Notes: generated from the sequence alone by a model not told the origin. A stretch of 64,000 nucleotides of DNA from Leuctra nigra (GCA_934045905.1 OW203762.1:54709411-54773410), one strand, 5' to 3'; counted from the stretch's first letter, positions 33,601-44,604 are shown. Program-made: numbers and translations.

Positions 33601-34604
33601 GTGATATCACCTACACCCTCTCCAGCACCATGTGATATCACCTACACCCTCTCCAGCACCATGTGATATCACCTACACCCTCTCCAGCACCATGTGATAT
33701 CACCTACACCCTCTCCAGCACCATGTGACATCACTTACACCCTCTCCAGCACCATGTGACATCACTTACACCCTCTCCAGCACCATGTGATATCACCTAC
33801 ACCCTCTCCAGCACCATGTGATATCACCTACACCCTCTCCAGCACCATGTGATATCACCTACACCCTCTCTAGCACCATGTGATATCACCTACACCCTCT
33901 CCAGCACCATGTGATATCACCTACACCCTCTCCAGCACCATGTGATATCACCTACACCCTCTCCAGCACCATGTGATATCACCTACACCCTCTCCAGCAC
34001 CATGTGATATCACCTTCACCCTCTCCAGCACCATGTGATATCACCTACACCCTCTCCAGCACCATGTGATATCACCTACACCCTCTCCAGCACCATGTGA
34101 TATCACCTACACCCTCTCCAGCACCATGTGATATCACCTACACCCTCTCCAGCACCATGTGATATCACCTACACCCTCTCCAGCACCATGTGACATCACC
34201 TACACCTTCTCCAGCACCATGCGACAAGGAAAACAATCTCGGAAAATCCGGACCGGGTCAGGTGGCAATCCTAGTTTAAATGGGACAATATTTTGGGAAA
34301 ACTTGCTAAATTGCACATGAAACATTGCAAATGAAGCGTCAAGCCTTATGCGGGTCCGGGCCGCACAGGCCTGGAAAAATTTAGAAATTTAAAAGTATTA
34401 TTGGATTATTTCTATGTGTTTTGGACAGTTTTCGGCGATTCGATAGTTAATACAATGTAAATAAATTAACAATGTAATACGTGGAATAGATTTCTCTCCA
34501 TTTTATGGGTCAGACCTAGAAAAGTGCGAATTATAAGTAGTGCATATAAATTGAAATGCTGAAAAATGAGTTTTATGGGTTTTATGGGCCGTTTGGGAAC
34601 CCTG
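27626..34604. mobile_element. Possible hAT-like element carrying a giant internal satellite
   Basis: CAGGGTTCC at 27626 and its reverse complement GGAACCCTG ending at 34604 are the only non-satellite inverted ends around the array. GATACA lies next to both (27619-27624 and 34605-34610). The expected 8-bp duplication is imperfect (CGATACAG versus GATACACC). About 85 bp on the left and 380 bp on the right, both rich in ATGGG/TTTTATGGG motifs, separate the ends from the array. The framing is suggestive, not proven. Confidence 0.45.
27711..34226. repeat. 31-bp satellite, ~210 copies, with higher-order structure
   Basis: The unit contains the palindrome GTGATATCAC followed by CTACACCCTCTCCAGCACCA. 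Variant units (ACATCACTT, GCATCATCTG, CTACACCTTC, TACCCCCTC, TGTGTGATCAC) recur in a fixed order. The GCATCATCTG...ACCTTC marker lies at 27921, 29254 and 31765: offsets of 1333 bp (43 units) and 2511 bp (81 units). TGTGTGATC at 30841 and 33352, the CCTAAACCC variant near 30631 and 33142, and TACCCCC at 30481 and 32992 all repeat at exactly 2511 bp. The array is not an open reading frame. Confidence 0.97.
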
Positions 34605-34880
34605 GATACACCTCAGTTGATCTGGTTTCTACGAAACTCACAACTTCATCGAATGAACTTAGGTATATGTTTACTAAATATTGTTGCGTTTGATATTAAA
34701 ATCTAGTTTTCGATAACAAGGATCACCGATATATTAAAACATATCGATTGTCGTTGTTTGATCACCGTGCGTTTCAAAGCGCAATTCTCGCGAGTAGCTT
34801 TTACACCTCGTCACGTCAATACGATATTAAACCCTAATGCATCCGCGAGGTGGAAAGCTGTCACAAATTATAAAATACTG

Positions 34881-35016
34881 GGGCTGGATTCACGAAAAGT
34901 ATTATCTGCTAATACGTACTATCTTTTGATTTAATACCAAGAACACCAAGCTAAATGAAAGATAATACCAAAGATAGTACGTATTAGGAGATAATACTTC
35001 TTTGTGAATCCAGCCC
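34881..35016. mobile_element. 136-bp snap-back MITE
   Basis: GGGCTGGATTCACGAA (34881) pairs with TTTGTGAATCCAGCCC (ending 35016). Most of the interior also folds (ATACGTACTATCTTTG / AAAGATAGTACGTAT). CTG is present on both flanks (34878-34880, 35017-35019), a possible 3-bp duplication. Confidence 0.75.
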
Positions 35017-35019
35017 CTG

Positions 35020-37097
35020 ATCTATAAATATTATCATTTTGAAGTTAACTTGATTTTTAGCTAAACTGACAAAACTTTTCCACCATGTCGAGTGAAAAAT
35101 TCAATTGAAATGACGTCAGCATCGACCTCAATATAGTGCTTTGGCATTTTCACCGTGGCATTGTCCATCAATATTTCCAGCCGCGGTAATAAAAACACGT
35201 ACCGTCGAGAGAGCAAAACGTTCATCCCGGTCTGTCCTAGATTCCTCTCGTTGCAGCATCTTTCAAGGATCCAATCAAAAGTTAAATCGAATACAAGAAG
35301 CCCTTGTCAATCACATCCTAGATATCATCCAATTAGGTGAAAATATCGCCTCTTCCACGCTGGGGCGCCGCGGCGCGGTCGCTGTGACAACTATTTAGTG
35401 GAGATAACCTTCAGTCTGGAACCATCTGTCACTGAAGGAGCTACTTTCGAAGTCAGTTAAAAGCCTGGCTCGTTAATCATGTTGTCAGTGCGTGTAACGA
35501 GATGCGAGCGATCAGATGTCGCGCGTGTGACGCACGCACACGCACGCACGCACGCACGCGGCGGGGTGCGTGAGACAGTCCGGGTGCTATGTCACAACCA
35601 GAGGATTTACAGCGCGGGTGGCAGGTGACGATCCATCAAACATAACTTTAACACACTTTCAGACTAGAATACGCAACAAATGTAACAAATTGGAATGTTA
35701 GATACTGGTGGCATTGCATGCTTCGCTGTGAGTATTAAAATTGATGTTGGATCAAACAAATTTGATTGCTCCGTCACCATTAGCCTCGCTGCAGAACAGT
35801 GCGACGTTAAGCCCCAGAAAAAGGTGTACAAATCTACACAATTTTCATGCGGATCGGTAAAATACCAAGAACCGGATTTTCGTGATTATCTCGGTATTGC
35901 AAAGTGCATTCCTCAATTGTTTATAAAAGGCACTAAACTACTGAAATGTATCGCTATTCATCATGGACATTTATTTTGTTTCCCATATAAATGTGCACGA
36001 TTGCATTTACAAATGTTGACCATTCTTTATACTTCGCGAATTTACCGACTTGTTACGAAGTGTTTCATTGGTTGAGCATTTCAAGCTGATTTGGCTGGGA
36101 AATGTGTCTGTATTTGAGTTATCGATGTCCATGTGGGGAATTAAGTTGGCACTATTGCAATTTTCCGTCAGCTGTCAATGTCATTCACGTCAGCTGTCAT
36201 GTAAGTGAATGTGAGTCCAGCCTGTGATTGCGGGCTTTGTGATAATCATATGATTCCAAGCTCATGATTCATCAGATACAATTACTTACAACTTCGTACC
36301 GTTGTTATTTCCAGTTCGATCTTGTTGTTGGCTGCATTATTTTGGTTATGTTGACTTCAAATCAATAAAGAACGATAGGAATTGCATTTTATGTTGATTC
36401 ATGTTTGAGCATTAGTATTAAAAACGTCTACACTTTCACAAGATAACTGTATAACTTATAAAAAAATATTTTAAATACATTTGTAAAAAAGTAATAGTGC
36501 GGATTGAGGGAGAAAAGTTAAAAAGATACTCTCATTGATAGTTAATATAAAACAGACAATTACAAAGTGATTTTTCATCACAAGTTTATGCATAAATATC
36601 ACGAAACATCTTCCCTCCTGTCAGATATAATAAGTGTGTGAAGGTTTCTACGCCTTGCCAGCAGTTTGTTCAGAACCTTTTAATAAATTTGTGTTGGTTA
36701 ACCCCAGACAATAAGTTATGCGGTATGACTGTGAAATGTACACTTAGCTATTCATAATGTCTTAACGAAGCGTTGTCTGAACCCGTGAATACAATTAAGG
36801 TGCACGAGGGAGGGTCGGTGTTTTCTGTTGGGGTTGGAAGATGGAATTAAACATTCTAACTGCGACATTACTCCGCCTGTTGTTCTTTAAACGTCGATAA
36901 ATAATGGAATACATTCGGATTTTTTATGTTCAAAACTCTACAGTCGTTATTTAAAACGATATTTCAATTCAAGAGTAAAATGATAACAATTCATCACTCT
37001 TCCTTCAATTTATTACGCTTGTTTCTTATGACATCACAATCTAATATGAGGGAAAATATTTTCAGACTAGAAATAATAGGTATCCGTATACAGCCTC
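35020..37097. other. Non-coding sequence with a GC-rich patch and (ACGC)n microsatellite
   Basis: A GC-rich, CpG-containing stretch lies at about 35340-35600, with an ACGC microsatellite at 35530-35561. ORFs of 61-126 codons at 35141-36075 have no recognised domain. A host regulatory region is possible but unsupported. Confidence 0.4.
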
Positions 37098-37664
37098 AAG
37101 GCCCATGCACAATTGACATAACCCGCAGCCGCAACCCGTAAGCGCAACTGCGTGAAAAGTTGAAACAATGCATACCAATGCACCCGCGCACAATTGACAT
37201 ACCCGCAACACGCAACCCGCAGCCGTAGCCCGTAGCCCGCAAGACTTGACCAAGATTCAACAATTTTACGTAAGCTACGTCAGGCCACGCCCACATTCTG
37301 ACGGGCAGCCAATCAGAATGAGATAACAAAACCGGAAACGGAAAAAGACAAATATCACACGTTAAAATCAAAGTCAAACTACCATCTACTTACAACAGCA
37401 TAACCTAACCCAGCCGCCAAAACTGTGTTGTCATTATTTTTCCTAGATTTTTCGTTCTTTTCTTGTTTATTTATGTCTGACGAAGAGGAAGCCGTGACGA
37501 TGCCGTGATGTGTGCGTTGTATTTTTTCATTCTATATGCTTTGGTTTCTTTGGTCCGTAACGTCTTGGTTATGTCAATTGTGCACAGATAGTGATACGGG
37601 TTGCGTGTTGCGGTTGCGGGTTACGGGTTGCGGCTGCGGGTTATGTCAATTGTGCATGGGCCTT
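37098..37664. mobile_element. 567-bp TIR element with duplicated termini
   Basis: AAGGCCCATGCACAATTGAC (37098) continues as an inverted match of about 44 bp to the right end (37664). A second forward copy of the terminal motif (GCGCACAATTGACATACCCG) starts near 37187, and a second inverted copy (TTATGTCAATTGTGCAC) lies near 37568-37584. Each end is thus doubled. Both ends are rich in CCGCAACCCG motifs. No transposase. Confidence 0.75.
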
Positions 37665-38608
37665 AATGCTCAAAAGAAGTTGCGTCCGCAAGTAGATATT
37701 TGCGGGTGTCAGTCCTCAACACCACAAGACCGTGAGCTAATAATCTTATGGACGGAATCCAGTAGACTCTGGCCACTTACGTCGATAAATCTAAAAATTC
37801 TTTTGAGCATGAAGCTGATAGGAGACACTTTTCTATGGATAAATGTGGCACATTTGATCATCTTGTATTTACCTAAATATCTTTCTTGTGTAAGTAATCA
37901 CTCTATAAATATGAGATATAAGCTGCCGTTAGATTTGTTTACCTTTCTATGGCAACTTCAATGACAAGAATTTCTAGGTCAAGATGCCTATACAATTGAC
38001 GAATGTAGATCTCCTCCCCCCACTACGTCATAAAACAAAAGTGAATGTTTGGTCACTGACAGATAACAACTGTCAGTTACCAGCTAACAGCTGTTACTTA
38101 CAGAATTTAACAGTTTTACAATCTACAAATTGCCATTAATATTAGCAATGCTTTAAACTATCTACTTGAATCTTGTTCAGTCTCAATTAACTTATCATAA
38201 GAGAGGAAGGACCTTTTTAAGTTGACGAAACAATCCAGTGACAGAAGCCATTAAAATGTAAAACGCTTTGGCAACATACCTGACAAAATATAATTTGTTT
38301 CGTTGTACCACTGTAATAATTGTCCAGCATATCATCAAACATGATTTATATTAGTTTAAATATATTGATTATACTATTTCAAGGGCTAAATTAAACTATT
38401 TAACACGTGTGAGCTAAATTATTTGATCTTTTTGAATTTCATTTGTTTGAATGAAAAGTTGTTATTTTTCTAATCACCCTGGATTCACCATGGTAATACC
38501 TTTGTTTTTCATAAGGCAACGCCCACCTTCATTGGTCAATTATGTTTTATGATATGAGTCATATTCACAATAATAAAATATGTTTTCAAGTGTTTGTTCC
38601 AGATACAA
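37665..38608. other. Non-coding sequence, no gene seen
   Basis: The tail of a 150-codon ORF that starts inside the TIR element runs to 37964 and matches nothing. Otherwise AT-rich sequence. Confidence 0.4.
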
Positions 38609-38770
38609 CTTTTTGAAGTTGTTCTTCGCTCTTGTTGGCTACTACATACTTGTAGTGCCTGAATTTTCAGATACCGTACACATAATGTTTGTACATAACT
38701 CTGTCATGACATTTGGAAATTATAAAAATTGTAAAACATTGACACAAATTTAGACTATAGGAGTCAAGAG

Positions 38771-41446
38771 TTAGGAAGTAACATCAGCCAGTCTGCTGAT
38801 TAGTGGATTTCCATGGTCTCCGAGTGCTGCGTAGAACGACTCTCTCTGATTTTCCATGACTTCGTGGAGATAGGCAAATCCTATATCTTGGTGTATGCTC
38901 TTCGTCCGGGTGAACATCGGAGTGCGCAGGGCGATCTTGAGGGCCCTGTTCTGTACCCTCTGCAGCATTGTTCTCGCTCCCGCTGAAGTCCTCTCGTACC
39001 ACACTGGTGAGGCGTACGTCAGTGTGGGCACGATGACGCTCTGGATAAGAAGCAGCTTGCTGGTGAGCGGCATGGATTTGCTTTTGAGCAGTGGGAACAG
39101 CGCCGCCGTCTTCCCGTTGGCCTTGCTGGCAATCTTCTCAGCGTGGGCCTTCCAGGAGAGCTTGGCATCCAGGGTGACACCCAGGTAAACATTGCTGGGA
39201 GACCAGGAGACATCTGTACCAGAGATGTTTATGGTAGGGGGTTGAAATTTCCGTCGCTTGGTGAAGAGTGTTGCCTCTGTCTTAGATGAATTTAGGGCTA
39301 TACGGTTCTCTGTATACCAGTGGCTGAGTACGTCTAATGCTTTTTGCAGAGGCGGGCCAAGTTGATTAGATGCCATAGATTGGCAGATGACTGCGGCATC
39401 GTCAGCATAGAAAGCTACTTCGGTGTCCGGAATGTTAGTTGGGATGTCATTGGTGAAGATGTTGAAGAGGATGGGGCTAATGATAGATCCCTGAGGAACT
39501 CCAGCCAGAATAGGCCTCGCTGAAGAACAGGCACCGTTGATGTGTACGGTGAAGGATCTTTGATTTAAATAGGAGTGGATGATATTGATTAAGTAGTTGG
39601 GGAATTGATATTTAATTAGTTTTTGTAGTAGGCCTTCATGCCAAACTCTATCAAATGCTTTAGCAACGTCCAGGAAAACTATACCAGTTCCTTTCAGCTT
39701 TTTAAAACCATCGTTTATCTTGTCAACCACACGTAGAAGCTGATGTGTTGTTGAATGCTTCTGTCGAAAGCCAAACTGCTCATTGATCAGCAGCTTTGTA
39801 GCGTTTGCGTGGCCTCTAATTCGAGCATGAAGGACCTTTTCAAAAAGCTTCGATAGTGATGAGAGGAGACTAATCGGCCGGTAATTTGCAGGGTCACGAA
39901 GATTCTTTCCCGCTTTCGGGAACACAATGACTTTGGCTACTTTCCATTGGGTGGGGAAGTGTTGAAGACGGAGACTGGCATTAAATATTTCAAGGATACG
40001 TTCACCGGCAGGTATAGGAAGTTCTTTAAGAATCGTGTTTGTGATCTCGTCAATACCAGGTGCCTTGCCATTTGCAAGTTCATTTAGATATATAATTACT
40101 TCGTCCATAGAGCAGAGAACGACTTCATCATCTTCAGCCTGCGCCTTGTGTATAGCAAGATGGGTTCTTACTTCAGCCTCGATATGTGCTGATGAATTAG
40201 TCGGCGGGTTTGGGGAAAACTGATTTTGAAGCGAATCTGCTAGAACTTCTGCCTTATCATGTGGGCTGCATGCAAGGTGTGTACTACCTTGAATGGGTGG
40301 ATTTGGTTGTTTGCTTCTTGTCAGTCGTTTTGCCATGGACCAGAGTGGACGACTCCCTGGTTCTAGTGTGGCTACAGCATCTTCCCACCTCTCTCTCCTG
40401 TGGCGACGAATTAATTCCTTTACAGATCTGTCTAAGAGCTTATATTCTTCATGTAAATCAGGTGTTCTGAGCGCCTGCCATCTCCTACGTGCACGGTTTC
40501 GAGTGGCTATTGACAGTTTAATTCCACGTGGAAGATCAAATATTGTGCACCTTTTTGTATTACAAATGGGAACACTGATCGCTCTTGCTTCCATAATATT
40601 TTCCGTTAATTTATTTACTGCTAAATCTATATCCTGATGCGAATCAAGTGGTCCACTCTCCAACTTATTTGATAAATGCTCTCTGAACTTTTCCCAGTCT
40701 GCTTTTCTGTAATTGAATCGAATGATGGGATCAACGGTCTCGTATGAGTCCCCTACGCTCAAAAGTACAGGATTATGATCTGAAGACAATTCTAAAAGTG
40801 TTTCTAATTCAATGGAATGTCGCAGATTTTTCACCACCGCAATGTCAAGAACATCAGCTCTTCCTGTAGGGATATGAAGATGTGTCGCTTCTTGCGGTCC
40901 AGTCACAGTAAAGTCACTTATACGGGAGAGTGAAAGGAGAGTGCGGCCATTGGCGTTGACAACTCGCGAGTTCCAGGCTGTATGCTTAGCATTAAGGTCG
41001 CCACCGAGAATAGTCGGGTAATTCGAGTCCATTAATGCTTCTATATCTGCTGTGAGAAGCTTAGTTCGCGGAGGACAATACGTGGCTATAAGCCGTAGTG
41101 GACCCAGTTTAGTAAAAAGCAGGATAGCGGTAGCCTCTATTGATTTCGTTTCAGGTAAAACAATCTCGTAGTGACTTACTCGATTGTCAATGATGATTGC
41201 AGTCCCTCCTGCTCTCCTGTCTCCTGGACGATCAGTTCTATACACTGAGTGATTGGCAAGCTTAAGCTTGTCCTTAGGGTTAAGATGGGTCTCACAGACA
41301 AGGGCAGCCATTAAATTTCGTGATTCCATCAATAGAAGTAATTCGTCTTTACGAGAACTTATGCTATTAGCATTCCAAATGATTAGATTAATTGAATTAA
41401 TCGCTGGCATTGCGATTTTGTACAGACAAAAGAAGAGTTGGCACAA
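38771..41446 (-). CDS. Jockey-type ORF2: endonuclease-reverse transcriptase
   Basis: This ORF (891 residues from the first ATG) encodes target nicking and reverse transcription. Endonuclease: LIIWNANSISSRKDEL near residue 22, CETHL near 50, GGDLNAKHTAWNSR near 145 and SSDHNPVLL near 222. RT: NYRPISLLSSLSKLFEK near 525, FLDVAKAFDRVW near 592, GVPQGSIISPILF near 650 and FYADDAAV near 680, followed by VYLGVTLD. The first ATG (41446) lies inside ORF1. The ATG at 41410-41408 overlaps the ORF1 stop by 14 nt (ATGCCAGCGATTAA) and sits just before the endonuclease domain, so it is the more likely start. This suggests translation by reinitiation or scanning after ORF1. The frame is intact with all catalytic motifs. 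Confidence 0.93.
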   Translation of the reverse strand: MCQLFFCLYKIAMPAINSINLIIWNANSISSRKDELLLLMESRNLMAALVCETHLNPKDKLKLANHSVYRTDRPGDRRAGGTAIIIDNRVSHYEIVLPETKSIEATAILLFTKLGPLRLIATYCPPRTKLLTADIEALMDSNYPTILGGDLNAKHTAWNSRVVNANGRTLLSLSRISDFTVTGPQEATHLHIPTGRADVLDIAVVKNLRHSIELETLLELSSDHNPVLLSVGDSYETVDPIIRFNYRKADWEKFREHLSNKLESGPLDSHQDIDLAVNKLTENIMEARAISVPICNTKRCTIFDLPRGIKLSIATRNRARRRWQALRTPDLHEEYKLLDRSVKELIRRHRRERWEDAVATLEPGSRPLWSMAKRLTRSKQPNPPIQGSTHLACSPHDKAEVLADSLQNQFSPNPPTNSSAHIEAEVRTHLAIHKAQAEDDEVVLCSMDEVIIYLNELANGKAPGIDEITNTILKELPIPAGERILEIFNASLRLQHFPTQWKVAKVIVFPKAGKNLRDPANYRPISLLSSLSKLFEKVLHARIRGHANATKLLINEQFGFRQKHSTTHQLLRVVDKINDGFKKLKGTGIVFLDVAKAFDRVWHEGLLQKLIKYQFPNYLINIIHSYLNQRSFTVHINGACSSARPILAGVPQGSIISPILFNIFTNDIPTNIPDTEVAFYADDAAVICQSMASNQLGPPLQKALDVLSHWYTENRIALNSSKTEATLFTKRRKFQPPTINISGTDVSWSPSNVYLGVTLDAKLSWKAHAEKIASKANGKTAALFPLLKSKSMPLTSKLLLIQSVIVPTLTYASPVWYERTSAGARTMLQRVQNRALKIALRTPMFTRTKSIHQDIGFAYLHEVMENQRESFYAALGDHGNPLISRLADVTS

Positions 41447-42866
41447 AACTTGCCAGAGACGTAATGATGGGGTGAATGTTCATATTAACTATAAAAATTG
41501 CAATGCCGTTTATAAGGGCTATCCAATCAATAGTTGATTGTTGAGGTACTACCGGTTGTACGAGTTCAGGAAGAGCATTGGGTGGCCTCTCTGCTTCTTC
41601 TAAGGCAGTGGTGTTTGAGGACGAGGGTTGCTCTGGATTTATCTGAGTGTTCAAAACAGAAGCAAAAGTCCGTGGTTGCGCCAATGAGACTCGTGGCACG
41701 GGCGTGGGTTGCGTCTGAGTATTCCCTCGGTTATCATGCTGTGGAGAAGAGCCATCTTGCTGCTGTGGACGTCGGGCTCGAGTAGCATGACGAGTTGCTG
41801 CCTTGATGACATCACATCCTCGGTAGCAAGCGGCATGCTGCTGATTGCAGTTACAGCACTTTGCTGTTTCTGGTGACTCCTTACACTCCTTAACCTGATG
41901 CACACCTCCACATCGAACACATCGTGGCTGGCGATGACAAAATTTGGCCGTATGACCCACTCTTTGACAATTAAAACATTGTATGACATTAATCTTCTTG
42001 CTCCGTGGGGCCTCGGTGGAGACCACGCAGTAGAGGAGTCTCTTGATTTGGCTGAGGTCCACTGGAGCCTGACCACTCGTACTTACTAGCGTACATTCAA
42101 AAAGGGGCAAAAGACGTGTACTGTCTCCAGGCATCTTCATCTGCCGCACAGAGCGGACATTGAAGCCTTGCTGCTTCAGCTCCTCTTGAATGTCTTCTGT
42201 TTCAGCAGATTGTGGCAGACCTCTCAGAACAAAACGCTGTGATCTAGTGCGCTCAGTTGGAAACGTGTAGTACTCTATTCCCTCAGTCGAGTCTAGGGCG
42301 GAGGTAATTAGTTTGTACGAGGTAATATCTCTAATGATTACTCGAGAAACTTCGAGACCAGGTTTGATTATGAATGCCCCTTGTTCTGGACATACAGCGG
42401 AGAGCAACTCAACTAATGCCTTATGAGATTTCATATTTTGAATCACTATTGGTGGGATTTTATACTTCTTATCTGGCAAAGTCTCCGCCGTCATCGGGGT
42501 CGTGTCCATATCATTTGCACTTGCAAGCGGCTCAAATGAGTTCTGCGTACGCACAAGGTTGATCACTCTCTTGGATGATGGGCCTGAAGCATCTGACCCA
42601 GATGATCGTGTGCTGGGACGATCGTTACAATTACGACGCCTTTTATTTCCTGTCACCATCGTGAAACCATCGGGAACTATGTTCAAAGACATCTCATTGG
42701 TTGCAGACTCAACTTGCATTAGCTCCGTGTCCGATTCATCACTAGACGAAAAATCATTTATAGAAGCTCCTATGGGTTGACTAGAAATGTTTATGACATT
42801 GTCTACAGCTGAAGGGGCATCTAGCCGGTTTACTTCATCACTCCAAACTTTATATATTCCACTCAT
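41397..42866 (-). CDS. Jockey-type ORF1: gag-like nucleic-acid-binding protein
   Basis: The 489-residue protein should bind element RNA and form the ribonucleoprotein needed for transposition. A low-complexity Ser/Asp-rich N-terminal half precedes a region at about 210-285 (RFVLRGLPQSAETEDIQEEL) that fits the PRE_C2HC-type domain of jockey ORF1 proteins. Next comes a cluster of CCHC zinc knuckles from about residue 297: CFNCQRVGHTAKFC, CVRCGGVHQVKEC and CCNCNQQHAAC. After this, a Pro/Gln-rich tail and a hydrophobic C-terminal stretch. It overlaps ORF2 at its 3' end. The ATG at 42866 is preceded by untranslated sequence down to the oligo(A) junction. No stop or frameshift interrupts it. The family is confident from the zinc knuckles and the downstream partner. 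Confidence 0.9.
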   Translation of the reverse strand: MSGIYKVWSDEVNRLDAPSAVDNVINISSQPIGASINDFSSSDESDTELMQVESATNEMSLNIVPDGFTMVTGNKRRRNCNDRPSTRSSGSDASGPSSKRVINLVRTQNSFEPLASANDMDTTPMTAETLPDKKYKIPPIVIQNMKSHKALVELLSAVCPEQGAFIIKPGLEVSRVIIRDITSYKLITSALDSTEGIEYYTFPTERTRSQRFVLRGLPQSAETEDIQEELKQQGFNVRSVRQMKMPGDSTRLLPLFECTLVSTSGQAPVDLSQIKRLLYCVVSTEAPRSKKINVIQCFNCQRVGHTAKFCHRQPRCVRCGGVHQVKECKESPETAKCCNCNQQHAACYRGCDVIKAATRHATRARRPQQQDGSSPQHDNRGNTQTQPTPVPRVSLAQPRTFASVLNTQINPEQPSSSNTTALEEAERPPNALPELVQPVVPQQSTIDWIALINGIAIFIVNMNIHPIITSLASFVPTLLLSVQNRNASD

Positions 42867-43144
42867 TGCTCACATTACTTCAAGTCCAAATGAGCTACAA
42901 GCGTCTCTTGGTAGGTTTCGTAGACCTAGTATATAAAACTATTTTCTAATACTTTAAACAGATTCTGACGCGGAAAAATGGTTTGAATGGCTCCCAAAAT
43001 ATCTAATATCACCATTCAACACAACAAACATGCAAAACTAGCGATTAATCCACAAATATAAGCGAAAATACTGAGAATAATTCACAGAACTAACTTTCAT
43101 TTATCCTCCATCTTTTTTTTTTTTTTTTTTTTTTTGAAGTTGTT

Positions 43145-44447
43145 ATGTAATTTCCAAGATCCATGGGACTCTGATAACTGTTGCGAGTTCTCTCATTGGT
43201 CAGAGCCATTGAGTGCATAAATGATGCACTGGGCAAGATGCAATGTTACTAATCTTGTCACTAAAGCAAAGCTATAAGGTCGAGAAAACATTTGTAATGA
43301 ATCTTACCTTGTGCACGAGAATAGGCAGCGTGTTTAGATATTACAGATGAGAGCGCTGCGAAAAGTAAAGCAGAGCAGCCTGGCATGTGAGAAGGAAAGC
43401 TTACCTTTGGCAAGGCGTCAAAGACACTGCAGTTATACGTTATGTTGCTGCACATATTACGCATTTATCACTTCTTAAAATGTACAAACACTTATCAAAA
43501 GCTAATTTGCAATCAGAATAATACTAAAGTGTACACAATTTCACAATTTTCACACACAATTTTCACTGAGTTGAAGATCATCTCCTACAAATGTTGCCTA
43601 TTTTTTCCCTCGTGGCGCTGTGGTTTGAACACACGATGCCTGCCTACCCCTAGAGAGCCAACCCCAACGTCTAAGTATTATATAGACGTTGAGCCAACCC
43701 CAGCCTTCGACTCGACTGGTGGATACCAACTGAAAGGTTACAATAATCAAGTGTTACAAGTACTCAGTTTCGTCAACAATTTTGTTGTTGATATTTTGAT
43801 TCGCCTTACGAATGATTCCCAACTTGATGTAAACACGCGCACATTGAATAATAATTATGTGATTCGCGTACCTCGGAAGTAAACATAGGAATATTTCCTA
43901 AATATCCGCATAACGTTTGAACCATAACGCTTAAAAGTAAGCCGACTCTTAAGAGTGCAAATTGCAATCCCAAGAGATATAAATTCAAGTAGGTGGGTTA
44001 AATAATTCAGCCCGAAACCTAGCTCTTCCTCTTGATTTAAAATCAGAATGCACGTGAAATCCATCTAATATGAGAAATAAACCGAGCAAACTGAATCTGT
44101 AAGAGTACACTTGTAAATGAAAAGTCTTGCAGACGTGAAGTAAGTCCTAATCCGGAGCCCGGAGTGTGATAAGTACGTGCTCCGAGTTGGCAGAGATCCA
44201 CGGAGGTCTTGACACAATGAAGCTATGAGTTGTAACATAAAACACAATTACAAGAAGCAGGCGATGAGATACATGACCACCTTCACTGCGGATTGTTCAC
44301 GGCCGCCTGGAACTCGATGAATAATAGAACGAACAGCTGATGGAGAAACAAATGCGAATGTGGGTTTATGTGCCAGGAAAAGCGAGCGATTTCTGGGTGC
44401 GGATTGAAACCCGGTTCCTCCACTGCAAGTAAACAAAGTAAAGCCTG
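43145..44447. other. Non-coding sequence, no gene seen
   Basis: Small ORFs only (at most 146 codons) and none recognised. GAGCCAACCCCA is repeated at about 43657 and 43691, around an inverted ACGTCTA/TAGACGT. Confidence 0.4.
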
Positions 44448-44604
44448 TTTACACGGTTAAAATTATTTCATTCGTTCAATTAATTGAAGGAAAAATAGGA
44501 CCAGTTCTAAATGAAATGTACTCTTGTTTCAATTTCACGTCTACACGGTTACATTCGTTGAACCAAACGATCAATGAATTGAATGAAACATTGAACCGTG
44601 TGAA
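44448..44604. mobile_element. ~157-bp MITE of the ACACGGT type
   Basis: TTTACACGGTT at the left is matched in inverted form by AACCGTGTGAA at the right. ATTTCATTCGTTCAAT and ATTGAATGAAACATT extend the inverted pairing. The interior also contains a further TCTACACGGTTACATTCGTT copy. Confidence 0.6.

Larger units (their letters stand above)
38624..43130 (-). mobile_element. Complete two-ORF jockey-type retrotransposon
   Basis: ORF1 (gag-like) and ORF2 (endonuclease-RT) lie head to tail on the minus strand with a small overlap, the normal jockey layout. TTTTTGAAGTTGTT occurs at 38610-38623 and 43131-43144, a candidate 14-bp target duplication bounding the insertion. The 5' side of the element abuts an oligo(A) run (plus-strand poly(T) at 43112-43135). 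The 3' side lacks the poly(A) tail expected for jockey. The 5' UTR is up to ~260 bp and the 3' UTR about 147 bp. Confidence 0.8.

Noticed and set aside
27711..34226. CRISPR array
   Set aside because: Units are contiguous with no spacers, the flanks are eukaryotic repeats and there are no cas genes.
35141..36075. Two ORF groups that could be host exons
   Set aside because: No domain or splice-site pattern that I can defend. Kept as unannotated sequence.
38784..42780. Plus- and minus-strand ORFs inside the jockey element other than ORF1 and ORF2
   Set aside because: Shadows in alternative frames with no motif support.
44390..44425. Another B-box-like sequence (GGATTGAAACCCGG)
   Set aside because: No further tRNA structure; isolated matches of this length are expected by chance.
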